Positions 53,973 to 63,927 are shown, counted from the first letter of the stretch. The stretch is 64,000 bases of DNA from Apibacter raozihei (GCF_004014855.1 NZ_CP034930.1:2957716-3021715), one strand, 5' to 3'. Program-made: numbers and translations. Notes: a model not told the origin generated them from the sequence alone.

Positions 53973-54655
53973 GTGTTAATACATTTTTGTTTAAATTATA
54001 ATTTATGAATAATATTATAATTTTAAAAATTATAATATGAGCTTTAATTTTTGATTGACAAATTTCTAAATTTATATTTAAAAAAACAAATTTTACATAA
54101 TATAACGAGTAAAAATAATCAAATTGAAAAAAAACATATACATTTATTAAATTAATTATAAAAATTATATATAATATAAATATATAGGATTTGAAATTAA
54201 ATTTTTAATTATTCTTTCATCAATTAACAAATTAATATATATTGGATTAAAAACCATTTATTAAATCATTTATATATAATATTTTTTCACATAAAAACTA
54301 GTAAATAAGTCAAATTGATAGATTTACTGACATAATTTAATCAATAAGAAAATATTTTATTTTATTATGAATAAATTTTAAATATTTATACTAATAATTT
54401 GATTAAAAAAATTGCACAAAACAAATAGAATAAAAATTTAACAATTAAATCATAATTTTATGCAAAAATAAGACAAAATTCTTACCAAGAATTTATTTAA
54501 TTAATTTAAAATATAATTGAACTATTAACATTATTTATAAGATTTAATTTCTTTTATAATTTAATAATATTTTGATATAAATCATTTATAATACACTTAT
54601 TTAGCTAGTGAATAGATTTAAGTATAATAATTTTATTAATAAATAATTATAATAA
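53973..54655. other. Gene-free, extremely AT-rich gap
   Basis: About 680 bp almost without G or C runs and without an open frame longer than a few codons. No clear promoter box or hairpin was seen apart from the pdxT terminator that follows. Confidence 0.6.
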
Positions 54656-54688
54656 ATAAAAAAACTGCTAAGTATAACTATTTAGCAG
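54656..54688 (-). terminator. Intrinsic terminator of pdxT
   Basis: On the minus strand CTGCTAA, a ten-base loop, TTAGCAG and then a T-run. It lies 36 bp beyond the pdxT stop codon. Confidence 0.7.
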
Positions 54689-54723
54689 ATTATGAAATTT
54701 TTTAATGTAAAAAAAGTTTGAGA

Positions 54724-55290
54724 CTAGTAACAAAAATTATCAAGAAAATATTTGTGTACCTGATTTGATGAAGTTAATTCCGGATGATAGGAAGTTCCTA
54801 AAATATTTTTTTCACTTGCTGCAACAATATTTCCTCCTACTTCAGATAACACTGTGACACTATCTGATAATTCTGAAATATAAGGTGCTCTAATAAATGT
54901 CATGGGTATATTTCCTATACCTGTAAATTGCGCTTCTGCAAAAAAACTTCCTAATTGTCTTCCATAGGCATTGCGTTTCACTGTTATATCCATAACGTTT
55001 AAAAATGACTCTTGACTACCTTCTATTTTTTTTGCTAAAAGAATAAGTCCTGCACATGTACCAAAGACAGGTAATCCCTCTTTTATTTTAGACTTTAAAT
55101 CGTCTAACATATCTAAATCATATAATAACTTACCCATAACAGTACTTTCTCCTCCTGGCAAAATAAGTCCATCCATGGATTCTGATAAATCAAATTTATT
55201 TCTGATTTCGAAAGAATCTGCCCCTAATTCAGTTAATTTTTTTCTATGCTCAATAAAAGCTCCTTGCAGAGCCAATACTCCTATTTTCAT
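54724..55290 (-). CDS. pdxT: Pyridoxal 5'-phosphate synthase glutaminase subunit PdxT
   Basis: 188 residues, class I glutamine amidotransferase of the PdxT/SNO family: LALQGAFIEHRKKL at the N-terminus, LPGGEST (45-51), nucleophile Cys79 in FGTCAGLILL, and His169/Glu171 in SYHPELT as the rest of the triad. It hydrolyses glutamine and passes ammonia to PdxS for vitamin B6 synthesis without deoxyxylulose phosphate. It is downstream of pdxS (168 bp gap) on the same strand and closes the operon at a terminator. Confidence 0.95.
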   Translation of the reverse strand: MKIGVLALQGAFIEHRKKLTELGADSFEIRNKFDLSESMDGLILPGGESTVMGKLLYDLDMLDDLKSKIKEGLPVFGTCAGLILLAKKIEGSQESFLNVMDITVKRNAYGRQLGSFFAEAQFTGIGNIPMTFIRAPYISELSDSVTVLSEVGGNIVAASEKNILGTSYHPELTSSNQVHKYFLDNFCY

Positions 55291-55458
55291 ATTATATAAT
55301 ATTTACATAAAAAAATCATCCTGGGAAGTGAAAAATCTTTTTAATCAGATGCAAATGAAACCAAAAAGACAATTACATAAGATAGCTGATACCCTTAAAG
55401 AACATCAGAATATCATTTCCCAAAATGATTACAATTTTTTATTTATAATTGGCTAATA

Positions 55459-56334
55459 TTATTTTCCTCTTTCAGCCATTAACAATTCTATTTCAGCTTC
55501 ATTAATTCCTACCATTGCTTCTCCTAAATCTTCAGAGACTTCAAGTAAAACTTCAGGCTTATTAAAATTAGTAACTGCTTTTACTATAGCTTCAGCTCTT
55601 CGTTCAGGATCTCCTGATTTAAAGATACCAGATCCGACAAATACTCCTTCAGCTCCCAACTGCATCATTAAAGCTGCATCTGCAGGGGTAGCAACTCCTC
55701 CAGCGGCAAAATTAACAACCGGCAATTTCCCGTTTTCATGAACATATTTAACTAAATCGTAAGGTACTTGCAGTTCCTTAGCTTCATTAAAAAGTTCATC
55801 CTCATACATTCCCTGTATTCTTCTTATTCCTTCACTCATTGCTCTAAGGTGACGAACGGCCTGTACTACATCGCCAGTACCAGGTTCTCCTTTAGAACGA
55901 ATCATGGCAGCACCTTCCTGTATACGTCTTAGAGCCTCACCTAAATTTTTAGCTCCACAAACAAACGGAACTTTAAATTTAGTTTTATTCACATGGTATT
56001 TATCATCTGCAGGGGTTAACACTTCGCTTTCGTCTATGTAATCAATTTCCAATGCTTCCAAAATTTGAGCTTCAACAAAATGCCCGATTCTGATCTTTGC
56101 CATAACCGGAATGCTTACTGCTGCTTGTATTCCTTTGATCATTTTAGGATCACTCATTCGGGAAACTCCACCTACCGCTCTAATGTCTGCCGGAATTCTT
56201 TCTAATGCCATAACTGCAGCAGCACCAGCTGCTTCTGCTATACGCGCCTGCTCTGGAGTTGAAACATCCATAATTACCCCTCCTTTTAACATTTGAGCTA
56301 AATTTTTATTTAATTCATACCTGTTTTCTCCCAT
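55459..56334 (-). CDS. pdxS: Pyridoxal 5'-phosphate synthase lyase subunit PdxS
   Basis: 291 residues, the PdxS/SNZ TIM-barrel. Seen are the substrate-binding Asp23 (GGVIMDV), the active-site lysine Lys80 in [14 protein letters not shown], the lid [12 protein letters not shown] with the second conserved Lys, and the phosphate-binding [11 protein letters not shown]. It condenses ribose 5-phosphate, glyceraldehyde 3-phosphate and ammonia (from PdxT) to pyridoxal phosphate. A TACTTTTG promoter box on the minus strand at 56371-56364 lies 30 bp upstream. Confidence 0.96.
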   Translation of the reverse strand: MGENRYELNKNLAQMLKGGVIMDVSTPEQARIAEAAGAAAVMALERIPADIRAVGGVSRMSDPKMIKGIQAAVSIPVMAKIRIGHFVEAQILEALEIDYIDESEVLTPADDKYHVNKTKFKVPFVCGAKNLGEALRRIQEGAAMIRSKGEPGTGDVVQAVRHLRAMSEGIRRIQGMYEDELFNEAKELQVPYDLVKYVHENGKLPVVNFAAGGVATPADAALMMQLGAEGVFVGSGIFKSGDPERRAEAIVKAVTNFNKPEVLLEVSEDLGEAMVGINEAEIELLMAERGK

Positions 56335-56363
56335 AGTATAAAAATTTATATTTTTAGATTATA

Positions 56364-56371
56364 CAAAAGTA
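56364..56371 (-). promoter_or_regulatory. TAnnTTTG promoter box of pdxS
   Basis: The minus strand reads TACTTTTG, 30 bp before the ATG. The rest of the 610 bp gap to 56944 shows no gene; a plus-strand box for the next gene lies at 56904. Confidence 0.55.
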
Positions 56372-56903
56372 TTATAAAATAAGCTTAAGTTCTCACTAAT
56401 AACTTCATTTTTTTAGATTTTTTATTTGTGTACCCCCTGATTTTATTAATTAACTTGGTTATAATTTTTAAATTTCCTTAATTTTAGTTAATTACAGGAT
56501 TTTAATATTAAAATAAAAATGATTATATTTATTATCCTCCATTAATTTAAATAAAAACTACATATAAAAAAATAGTCAAACTTACCTTTCATTCTTAACT
56601 TAAAGCAAAATAAAAACAATGATAAGACATCTTTTTTTTATTATTTATTTAGTCTGACAGTAGTAAAAAATTAAAACTCTAATTCGACAATCTATTATTA
56701 TATAATAATCCGTCTTAGCCATTTTTAAAAATTTTATAATTTATATAAAGAATTATATAACAAGTTATTAAAATATCTGTTTTATATTTTGGTTTTTATT
56801 TATAAAAAAAACAAGATGAAGTGCAAAATTTTTGTATTAATTTCGAAAGTAATAATCAGATTATTAAAAGTACATTAATAGGCTAAAAATATTAAATATA
56901 GTG

Positions 56904-56911
56904 TATTTTTG
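56904..56911 (+). promoter_or_regulatory. TAnnTTTG promoter box of the LOG family gene
   Basis: TATTTTTG, 33 bp before the ATG at 56945. Confidence 0.5.
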
Positions 56912-56944
56912 TAATTAAACATAAATAAAATAAAAATATAGTAT

Positions 56945-57658
56945 ATGGATAATTCAGAAGATAATCAACTAATTACTCATAAGTTCAAGCAAAAAAACTG
57001 GAACGAAATTAAAACTAAAAACAGCTGGATGCTTTTTAAGATAATGGCTGAATTTACGAACGGATTTGAAACTATGACCAAAATAGGTCCATGCGTATCT
57101 ATTTTCGGATCGGCGCGTTCACTACCAGAAAACCCTTACTACCAAATGGCTGAAGACATTTCCTACAAACTTACTAAGCTAGGATTCGGAATCATTACCG
57201 GCGGCGGCCCTGGAATTATGGAAGCGGGAAATAAAGGAGCTCAGGCTGCAGGAGGTAAATCTATAGGACTTAATATTGAATTACCTTTTGAAACTGGAAG
57301 TAATGCCTATGTTGATCATAAATTAAGTATGAATTTTACTTATTTTTTTGTCAGAAAAGTTATGTTTTTAAAATATTCCCAAGGATTTATTGTGATGCCC
57401 GGAGGTTTTGGTACTATGGATGAACTTTTTGAAGCTCTGACTTTGATTCAAACGAAAAAAACAGGTAAATTTCCAATCATTCTGGTAGGTTCTGAGTATT
57501 GGAAAGGCTTACTTGACTGGCTAAGAAATTCTATGTTACAAGATAACTATATTAAAGAACAAGACTTTAGCTTGTTCCGGCTGGTAGATACAGCCGATGA
57601 AGCTGTAGAACATATACGTGCTTTCTACGATAAATACAGTATTAAACAAAACTTCTGA
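56945..57658 (+). CDS. LOG-family (TIGR00730) Rossmann-fold nucleotide phosphoribohydrolase
   Basis: 237 residues. The GGGPGIMEAGNKGA motif (about 79-92) and MPGGFGTMDELFEALTLIQ (about 156-174, the PGGxGTxxE signature) define the lysine-decarboxylase-like/LOG fold. Relatives cleave nucleoside 5'-monophosphates to the free base, as in cytokinin activation. In bacteria the physiological substrate is often uncertain. It leads a run of plus-strand genes ending with OmpA; the next gene is 58 bp away. Confidence 0.88.
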   Translation: MDNSEDNQLITHKFKQKNWNEIKTKNSWMLFKIMAEFTNGFETMTKIGPCVSIFGSARSLPENPYYQMAEDISYKLTKLGFGIITGGGPGIMEAGNKGAQAAGGKSIGLNIELPFETGSNAYVDHKLSMNFTYFFVRKVMFLKYSQGFIVMPGGFGTMDELFEALTLIQTKKTGKFPIILVGSEYWKGLLDWLRNSMLQDNYIKEQDFSLFRLVDTADEAVEHIRAFYDKYSIKQNF

Positions 57659-57716
57659 TTTGAGCATTTGGCATCAAATTTGTCTTTCTTATAACACAGA
57701 TAAAAATTATCAAATA

Positions 57717-58187
57717 ATGAAAAAAATTATTCTTTCAATTATACCCCTGGCTTTACTTGCCATATTTGCTTTTTATTCCAGTGAATTTTACACCTCTATA
57801 ACTAAAGTTGAATATGTAAGTAATAATAAAACGTTAAAAATATCTTCTAAAGTAAATGCCGCTCATATTGAACAGGCTGTAGGTAAAAAAACGGATGCCA
57901 GCGATTTTGATTCTTCTTTGAGCAAATATCTGCAGAATAATGTAAAAATAAGTGTTAATGATTCTCCAGTAAACTATTCTTTTTCTTCTAAAAATAAAGA
58001 TGGGAATGTGGTGTGGATTTATTATGAAGTAGCTGGTGTAGATAACATTTCTTCAATTACTATGAAAAATACGCTACTACTTGATAAGTTTCCTGAACAA
58101 CAGAATTTTACAAACTTTATAATCAACGGTCAGAAAAAATCATTTGTTTGTAAAAAAGGTTCTGAAAGCGGAAAAGTAAATTTTTAA
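57717..58187 (+). CDS. Secreted or anchored protein, DUF6702-like
   Basis: The ATG at 57717 (MKKIILSIIPLALLAIFAFY) gives 156 residues with an N-terminal signal/anchor; the open frame from 57618 overlaps the LOG gene and is less likely. The opening FYTSITKVEYVSNNKTLKIS followed by SSKVNAAHIEQAVG resembles DUF6702, a Bacteroidota family of small periplasmic proteins (recognition from memory). The role is unknown. It precedes a lipocalin-like lipoprotein. Confidence 0.65.
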   Translation: MKKIILSIIPLALLAIFAFYSSEFYTSITKVEYVSNNKTLKISSKVNAAHIEQAVGKKTDASDFDSSLSKYLQNNVKISVNDSPVNYSFSSKNKDGNVVWIYYEVAGVDNISSITMKNTLLLDKFPEQQNFTNFIINGQKKSFVCKKGSESGKVNF

Positions 58188-58225
58188 TACAATTATACAA
58201 TAACCTTTAAAAGAATTTTTGATAT

Positions 58226-58702
58226 ATGAAAAATTTAATGTTTATAGGAATTTTGAGTATGTTTTTTTTCTACTCTTGTTCCAGCACGAATCCAACAGCT
58301 GTAAACAGACCTTCTCAAAGGGATATCAGAGGAACCTGGAATCTTGATAAAGTTACATATTCTGAAACTATGGTTAAGGTTAAAGCCTTTGATGCTTATG
58401 ACGCTCAGTGTTTAACTAACAGTACGTGGTATTTTATTGCCAATAATAATACGGGTAATTTTACTTTATCCGGAGGAGCAGGCTGCCCAAGCGGAGTACA
58501 AAATTTTACCTGGTATGTTGATAAACAAGACATGTTTATTTTAAAACTGTTAAATGAAGGGGATAAAGCGCGTAAAGTTACAACCGGAACTACCTATCTG
58601 TTTAAAAATATTTCAGAAAACGAATTCAATCTTAGCCAAGTAATAAGTGGTGTAACCATTACGTACCATTTCACAAAATTAGCTTCAGGAAAATTAAAAT
58701 AA
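58226..58702 (+). CDS. Lipocalin-like lipoprotein
   Basis: 158 residues with a lipoprotein signal (MKNLMFIGILSMFFFYSC, Cys18). The lipocalin opening is RDIRGTWNLDKVTYSE; a beta-barrel pattern with STWYFIANNNTGNFTLSGGA and FTWYVDKQDMFILKLLNEG follows. Such proteins bind small hydrophobic ligands or serve at the envelope. It lies in the same direction as the OmpA lipoprotein downstream (42 bp), probably in one operon. Confidence 0.8.
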   Translation: MKNLMFIGILSMFFFYSCSSTNPTAVNRPSQRDIRGTWNLDKVTYSETMVKVKAFDAYDAQCLTNSTWYFIANNNTGNFTLSGGAGCPSGVQNFTWYVDKQDMFILKLLNEGDKARKVTTGTTYLFKNISENEFNLSQVISGVTITYHFTKLASGKLK

Positions 58703-58744
58703 ATAAATAATTAATTAATTAGTAAATAATACATTTTATAAATT

Positions 58745-59425
58745 ATGAAAACAATCTATACAAAATTAACCCTTATTCTGTTATCTGTAAGCGTATTGCT
58801 ATCTTGTAACGCTAATAACACTCAAAAAGGAGCTGGTATCGGTGCTGTTGCCGGTGGAGTTTTAGGTGCTGTTATCGGTAATAATGTAGGTAATAAAAAC
58901 AATGCCGCTTTAGGTGCAGTAATAGGTGCAGCTGTGGGAGGTACTACAGGTGGGCTTATTGGGAACAAAATGGATAAACAGGCACGAGAAATTCAGCAAA
59001 GTATTCCCGGAGCCAGTGTTGAACGTGTGGGTGAAGGAATTAAAGTGGTTTTAAATGAAAATGCTATCCGATTTGATTTCGATAAAGCAACTTTAACAAC
59101 CGCAGCTCAGCAAAATCTTGATAAAATTATCACTGTTTTCAAACAATACCCTGATACTAATATCGGTATTTACGGATACACTGATTCAAAGGGTGCTGAT
59201 CAATACAATTTAAACCTATCTGAAAAAAGAGCACAAAGTGTAGCTTCATATTTAACAGGACACGGAATCAACGCAAGCCGTTTAACTACTAAAGGTTATG
59301 GTAAAGCTGATCCTATAGGAGACAATGCTACTGATGCGGGGAGAGCTTTAAACAGAAGAGTTGAATTTTCCATAACAGCTAACGAAAAAATGGTTCGTGA
59401 AGCTCAGGAACAAGCAAATAAATAA
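58745..59425 (+). CDS. OmpA-family lipoprotein with glycine zipper
   Basis: 226 residues. Lipoprotein signal ending LLSC (Cys21), then a glycine-zipper stretch (GAGIGAVAGGVLGAVIGNNV, about 30-49, and GAALGGTTGG-like repeat to about 77). The OmpA peptidoglycan-binding domain follows: IRFDFDKATLT, IGIYGYTDSKGADQYNLNLS with the conserved Asp, and RALNRRVEFSI with the Arg. It tethers the outer membrane to the cell wall. The bidirectional terminator at 59448-59479 ends the operon. Confidence 0.93.
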   Translation: MKTIYTKLTLILLSVSVLLSCNANNTQKGAGIGAVAGGVLGAVIGNNVGNKNNAALGAVIGAAVGGTTGGLIGNKMDKQAREIQQSIPGASVERVGEGIKVVLNENAIRFDFDKATLTTAAQQNLDKIITVFKQYPDTNIGIYGYTDSKGADQYNLNLSEKRAQSVASYLTGHGINASRLTTKGYGKADPIGDNATDAGRALNRRVEFSITANEKMVREAQEQANK

Positions 59426-59447
59426 AAAACGATACCTATTTATAAAT

Positions 59448-59479
59448 AAAAAAGAACAGATAATTATCTGTTCTTTTTT
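59448..59479. terminator. Bidirectional terminator, 16-bp perfect inverted repeat
   Basis: AAAAAAGAACAGATAA abuts its exact reverse complement, between the convergent ompA-type gene and the gene at 59482. Confidence 0.85.
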
Positions 59480-59481
59480 AT

Positions 59482-59823
59482 TTATAAAAGCTTTTCATCT
59501 GTAAAATACTGAATTATAGCTTTCTTCATTAATAATGTTTGCTCATTAGGTTTTAGTGAGGGAAGTTCATCTATTAATTCATAATGTGGCCAATTATCTT
59601 TATCATATCCATCGAACCTATAATAACCAAAAGGCTCTAGAAGACGACAAACCGCAATATGAATTAAATTCATTTTTTCATCTTTTTTATACTTTTTATA
59701 TCCTAATCCAACTTCTTGCAAACCTATTAAAAAGATCATTGTATCTAAATCCGGTTTTTCATCACAGGTAAACTTTTCTTTAAAAAATTCTTCTATCTGT
59801 CCCCATATCTGTGCTTCATTCAT
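59482..59823 (-). CDS. Conserved-looking hypothetical protein, 113 residues
   Basis: Starts MNEAQIWGQIEEFFKEKFTC; soluble, helical, with GYYRFDGYDKDNWPHYELID in the middle. It appears to belong to a small uncharacterised flavobacterial family (from memory of the overall pattern only). No partners are evident. It ends 2 bp from a bidirectional terminator shared with the OmpA gene. Confidence 0.7.
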   Translation of the reverse strand: MNEAQIWGQIEEFFKEKFTCDEKPDLDTMIFLIGLQEVGLGYKKYKKDEKMNLIHIAVCRLLEPFGYYRFDGYDKDNWPHYELIDELPSLKPNEQTLLMKKAIIQYFTDEKLL

Positions 59824-59922
59824 ATTAATTATCTGTATTAAATTTTGCCCAAATTTAAAATAATTTTAATTAAACTACCGGTAAATCACAGGTTAAATTC
59901 TTTTTAATATAAACTTATTATT

Positions 59923-60918
59923 TTACTGATCAAACTCTACCAGAATAAGAGCAAATCTTCTACCGTAATTATTATTACTTACACAATTGAGATCATTCCA
60001 TTTACTTGCAGCAGAATGATTGCTGGACAATGTATGGACACAACCTTCGGTTGAATTGCTGTTATTGGGTTCTGATGTATTCTGCCAATCTCCAAAGGGC
60101 TTGGATTGAATTCCCCACTGACTTGAGTTTTCTCCGGTAATCCATGTGTATTCTAGATTATTTCCACTATAAGTTACCTTGTTTAACCCTAACCAAATAG
60201 GATAGTAAAATCCCTGTAACAAACCAGAACTACCACTTGATGCACTTCCCGCATTGCTTTTAAGCCAGTTCCATTCATCCTGGGTGGTCACTGTTGCCAA
60301 ATATCCTCCCATTCTTTGTGCAAAAGCAAAGGCCTGAGCCCATGTTACATTTCGTCCGCTACTACCGCCGGTTGGATTTTGCTGATTTACTCCGAATGAA
60401 CAGTACCAATGTCCGTTTCCGCCTTGTGCTTCTGTCCATTGCGAACAGGTTCGTTTATAAATGGTGCACGTAGATGCTGATGTAGAGTTATAACACGGGT
60501 AGCCCGTAACAGTTGCAGGTACTTCAGAAACTTTACCGGAAGGCTCGTACCCAAGGGTATTGAATTTGTTATTTTGAGTATTTTCTACTAAATCATAATG
60601 AATTCCATTTCCTAAAACTTCCCATCGTAATCCATTCCAAAAATAATATCCTTTTTGCAAACTGGTTTCAGGATCTGCCGTATGTATTACAGAGCTATTA
60701 TATACCAATAGTCCTTCAGCCGGTTTAATTACAGTGAGTGTATCATTGACATTTTTCAATTCAACTTTAGGTCCTAAAAAACCTTTGTTTGATGATGATA
60801 CTTCCAGTATGGCGGAAGGATGTGGATCTTCTACACCAATCCCTACTTGTGAATATAATGACCAAGTGAAAAAAAAGATTAATAATGTACTGTATATTTT
60901 CATGTTAAAATGTTTCAT
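59923..60918 (-). CDS. Secreted C-type-lectin-like protein 1 with QVGIGT-type N-terminus
   Basis: 331 residues (a second Met at residue 6 is an equally good start). Signal peptide, then SQVGIGVEDPHPSAILEVSS and KPAEGLLVYNSS, the module shared with four other genes. The C-terminal about 170 residues are C-type-lectin-like: WTEAQGGNGHWYCSFG, VTWAQAFAFAQRMGGYLATV, TTQDEWNWLKS, WLGL, YTWITGENSSQWG, and SKWNDLNCVSNNNYGRRFAL with the paired Cys. It is the last of three adjacent paralogues on one strand, 9 bp after the next. Confidence 0.8.
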   Translation of the reverse strand: MKHFNMKIYSTLLIFFFTWSLYSQVGIGVEDPHPSAILEVSSSNKGFLGPKVELKNVNDTLTVIKPAEGLLVYNSSVIHTADPETSLQKGYYFWNGLRWEVLGNGIHYDLVENTQNNKFNTLGYEPSGKVSEVPATVTGYPCYNSTSASTCTIYKRTCSQWTEAQGGNGHWYCSFGVNQQNPTGGSSGRNVTWAQAFAFAQRMGGYLATVTTQDEWNWLKSNAGSASSGSSGLLQGFYYPIWLGLNKVTYSGNNLEYTWITGENSSQWGIQSKPFGDWQNTSEPNNSNSTEGCVHTLSSNHSAASKWNDLNCVSNNNYGRRFALILVEFDQ

Positions 60919-60927
60919 TTTATATCT

Positions 60928-61842
60928 TTAACTATTAAACTCTACGATAAGATGATTAGCATTTGAGAGAGTACAATCTGTTGCTCCCCATGAATTTCCT
61001 CCATTATTATTCAGATAAATATATCCACAATTTTTGCTACTTACATCTGAATTTTCAAAATCCAGATTATCAAACTGAGATTCTACGGAACCTGTAGTCC
61101 AATTAGTTTTATCAATTTCTCCGGTAATCCAGGAATACCTGAATTTAACTGCAGAATCAGAACTGCCATCATTATTAAGAAATCCTCTTCGATTATATCC
61201 TAACCAAAAGTTATTTGATGTTAAATCACTTGTATTTGACTTTATATTGTTTAAATGTATAAAATCCCATTCTCTATCAGAAGTAATGGTGGGTAAGTAT
61301 CCACTCAAGGCCTTAGCTATATTGAATGATTGCGCCCAATCAGCCGACGTATCAAGAGTATATACACAATATGAATGATTGTTGCCTCCTTCTTCAGGAA
61401 TCCATTTTGCACATATATCTTTAGTTGCAGTAATACCATTTACAGATAATACAGCGGGCGACGTTTCACCGGTACCTAAGGGATCATAACCTAAAACATT
61501 AGTTTCAAACACATCTGAAACAGTGATATCTCTTTGTAAAATGCCCATACCTTTCCATGAGCTACCTGACCAGAAGTAATATCCTGCATAAAGCTCAATT
61601 CCCTGATTTTCGTTGATATTATAAATCATTAACCCCTCAGGAACAGTACCTGATATAAAGGAAGTATCTGTTAAAGATGTTAGGGCTAGCTGTGGTAATA
61701 ATAAACCTTTATCGGAAGTTTGTATTTCCAGCATAGCAGAACCATCTGGTTCTTCCATAGTTTCGAGCGAATAAATGACAAGTTGCGAATTAACATAGTT
61801 ATAAAAGGTGCATATAAAAAAGAAAACAATATATTTATTCAT
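60928..61842 (-). CDS. Secreted C-type-lectin-like protein 2
   Basis: 304 residues, signal peptide MNKYIVFFFICTFYNYVNSQ. The shared module is degenerate but visible: VIYSLETMEEPDGSAMLEIQ, TSDKGLLLPQLALTSL and PEGLMIYNINENQ; the usual VGIGT has become VIYSLE. The lectin-like part shows WIPEEGGNNHSYCVYTLDTS, AKALSGYLPTITSDREWDFI, FWLGYNRRG and WITGEIDKTNWTTG. It is 3 bp from the next paralogue and in one operon with it. Confidence 0.8.
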   Translation of the reverse strand: MNKYIVFFFICTFYNYVNSQLVIYSLETMEEPDGSAMLEIQTSDKGLLLPQLALTSLTDTSFISGTVPEGLMIYNINENQGIELYAGYYFWSGSSWKGMGILQRDITVSDVFETNVLGYDPLGTGETSPAVLSVNGITATKDICAKWIPEEGGNNHSYCVYTLDTSADWAQSFNIAKALSGYLPTITSDREWDFIHLNNIKSNTSDLTSNNFWLGYNRRGFLNNDGSSDSAVKFRYSWITGEIDKTNWTTGSVESQFDNLDFENSDVSSKNCGYIYLNNNGGNSWGATDCTLSNANHLIVEFNS

Positions 61843-61845
61843 ATT

Positions 61846-62721
61846 TTAATTTAAAAGTTCAACAATTAAATAAGTGGTATTAGCTGCAGTATTACAGTCT
61901 CTTGTTTGCCAGTATTTATTGGTACTGTTACCACTTATATATGAGCAATCTCCGGAAAAAGATTCTGAAGGTGCAAAATTAGTTTCTATGGGAGCTCCGG
62001 TATTGGTAGTCTGCGACCAACCAATTTTACTACGTTCTCCTGTTATCCATATATACTGGTTATTCCAAACAGTTCCGGGATATTGAGCCCTGCTGTAACC
62101 TATCCAAATGTCACTTGTGTTTGTTGTTACCAAGTTTGTTTTCAAGTAATTCCATTCTTCACTTGTTGTAATAACAGGTAAAAAACCTCCGGCTGTTTTT
62201 GCAAGGTTAAATGCTTCCTCAAAGTCAATTTCACGATTTATCTTATATCCACAATATGAATGAGAAGCAAATCCTGTATTGGTACTATTTTTTACACATT
62301 CCATTTTTGTGGCCTGAATATTGCTATACTCAATAACATCCGGAGATTTGTTTCCATCTCCGTATGGATAATATCCTAGTACGGCTACTCTGATACCGTC
62401 AACATAATACTTGGTATATGTTTTTTTTTCTGTCATGGTTCGCCATTGCATTCCATTCCAGAAATAATAACCAGGAGTTAAGTCCGATACAGTTTCAGTG
62501 TTATAGATAATCAAGCCTTTTTTAGGGTTATTAATAGGTTCAGACAAGCTCGAATCTACTAATTTTACTTTGGGTCCTAAAAAACCTAAATTTTTCTTTT
62601 CCCCACTCGAGACTTCCAACATGGAAGCCGAACTGGGTGAGTCTGTTCCTATTCCAACCTGCGCATAGAGAGAGGGCATAACAAGGCTATTAAACAAGCC
62701 TATCGTTATAAGTTGTTTCAT
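61846..62721 (-). CDS. Secreted C-type-lectin-like protein 3
   Basis: 291 residues, signal peptide MKQLITIGLFNSLVMPSLYA followed by QVGIGTDSPSSASMLEVSSG. The module continues KNLGFLGPKVKLVD and NPKKGLIIYNTET. The lectin-like part shows HSYCGYKINREIDFEEAFNL, AKTAGGFLPVITTSEEWNYL, DIWIGYSRAQYPG and YIWITGERSKIGWSQ. It leads the three-gene operon. A TAAATTTG box on the minus strand at 62878-62871 is the best promoter candidate. Confidence 0.8.
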   Translation of the reverse strand: MKQLITIGLFNSLVMPSLYAQVGIGTDSPSSASMLEVSSGEKKNLGFLGPKVKLVDSSLSEPINNPKKGLIIYNTETVSDLTPGYYFWNGMQWRTMTEKKTYTKYYVDGIRVAVLGYYPYGDGNKSPDVIEYSNIQATKMECVKNSTNTGFASHSYCGYKINREIDFEEAFNLAKTAGGFLPVITTSEEWNYLKTNLVTTNTSDIWIGYSRAQYPGTVWNNQYIWITGERSKIGWSQTTNTGAPIETNFAPSESFSGDCSYISGNSTNKYWQTRDCNTAANTTYLIVELLN

Positions 62722-62870
62722 ATTATATATAATTAATTAATTTATTCTTATCTTATCAGATTACCGCATTGACTTTGATATTCAGATTTGAATATCCATT
62801 GTATCTGAAAGTATTTTATTACGAATAATAAGTTGCCAGTTTTTTTATTAAAATATCAAAAATCGAAGTA

Positions 62871-62878
62871 CAAATTTA
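62871..62878 (-). promoter_or_regulatory. TAnnTTTG box upstream of the lectin-like operon
   Basis: The minus strand reads TAAATTTG, 150 bp before the first start codon. Confidence 0.3.
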
Positions 62879-63919
62879 TTATTTTTTTCAAAATAACCAC
62901 TTTTAAACCAACTTATTAACAATATTAACAAATATTTAGATTTAAATTCTCATATTATAAATAGTGAAATTTATTTTAATATGTAATTGATATGATTTTA
63001 AACGCTAATGGTTATCATAAATATATTTATATCTTATTTTTAAGATTAAAAATCATAATAAGTGTATTTTATTTTTACATATTAGATAATTAACAATATA
63101 ATTATACATATAAAGACTAAATTGACAGGAATAAGGATTGAAAAAGAACAAATTCAATGAATAGTTTTTTAATTTATTTAACTCTTAGTATAATTTAACT
63201 TTAATAAACTGATTATCTACTTAAAACTTATTTAAAATCAATAGGATCGTTTATATCTTAGTTTATTATATTCTAAAAACTGTTTAATTTTTGTGTGTAA
63301 ATGAAACTCTATGTTTTTGAGTTAATTTAATTTATCCGCTACTTTTAATAAAACTAAATATCAGTGTATGAAATAATTAATTTTAAATACTAACACACAA
63401 AATGTAATTGTATGGTACATTTGATATTTTATATATATTCAAAATAAAATAAATCCAAAAAGCGATAGTTAAATTGAAGGAACTACTGAAAGACTTAATT
63501 TATGCATTGGATATCGTGCATAAAAATAGCTTCAGACTAGCAATGTTAGTATTGTTGGTCATTCTTTTAAAATAATTAAAACAGAATACAACTTTGAACA
63601 TGATATTATTAATATTTCAAGGCCCCAAAACATAAATTTATGCTAAGGCAAAAAACGTTTGATCAAAGATCAAATACATATTACTTACACGATAACCTCT
63701 TTCATCAAGAGGTTATTTATATATACCCATTTTATTGCTTTTTATTTATTTATCCAATAAGTGATTATCTATTTTTTATTAACTCAGGTTTCAGGTATTT
63801 GATTTCTATAAAATTACCTATACTGATAGTTTTATTTCATATTTAATATAGATAAAAGAAAAAAAAGAACAATATTAATTATATACTAATGAAATGATAA
63901 ATATTCAAAATAATAATCT
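62879..63919. other. About 1 kb AT-rich gap
   Basis: No convincing gene. A 68-codon frame at 63640-63846 has no ribosome binding site or family features and is not called. No tRNA or repeat was found. Confidence 0.5.
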
Positions 63920-63927
63920 TAATTTTG
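63920..63927 (+). promoter_or_regulatory. TAnnTTTG box upstream of the last CDS
   Basis: TAATTTTG, 35 bp before the ATG at 63963. Confidence 0.4.

Noticed and set aside
63640-63846. 68-codon plus-strand frame rich in Tyr, Phe and Ile
   Set aside because: The composition is that of translated AT-rich noncoding DNA; no start signal or recognisable motif.
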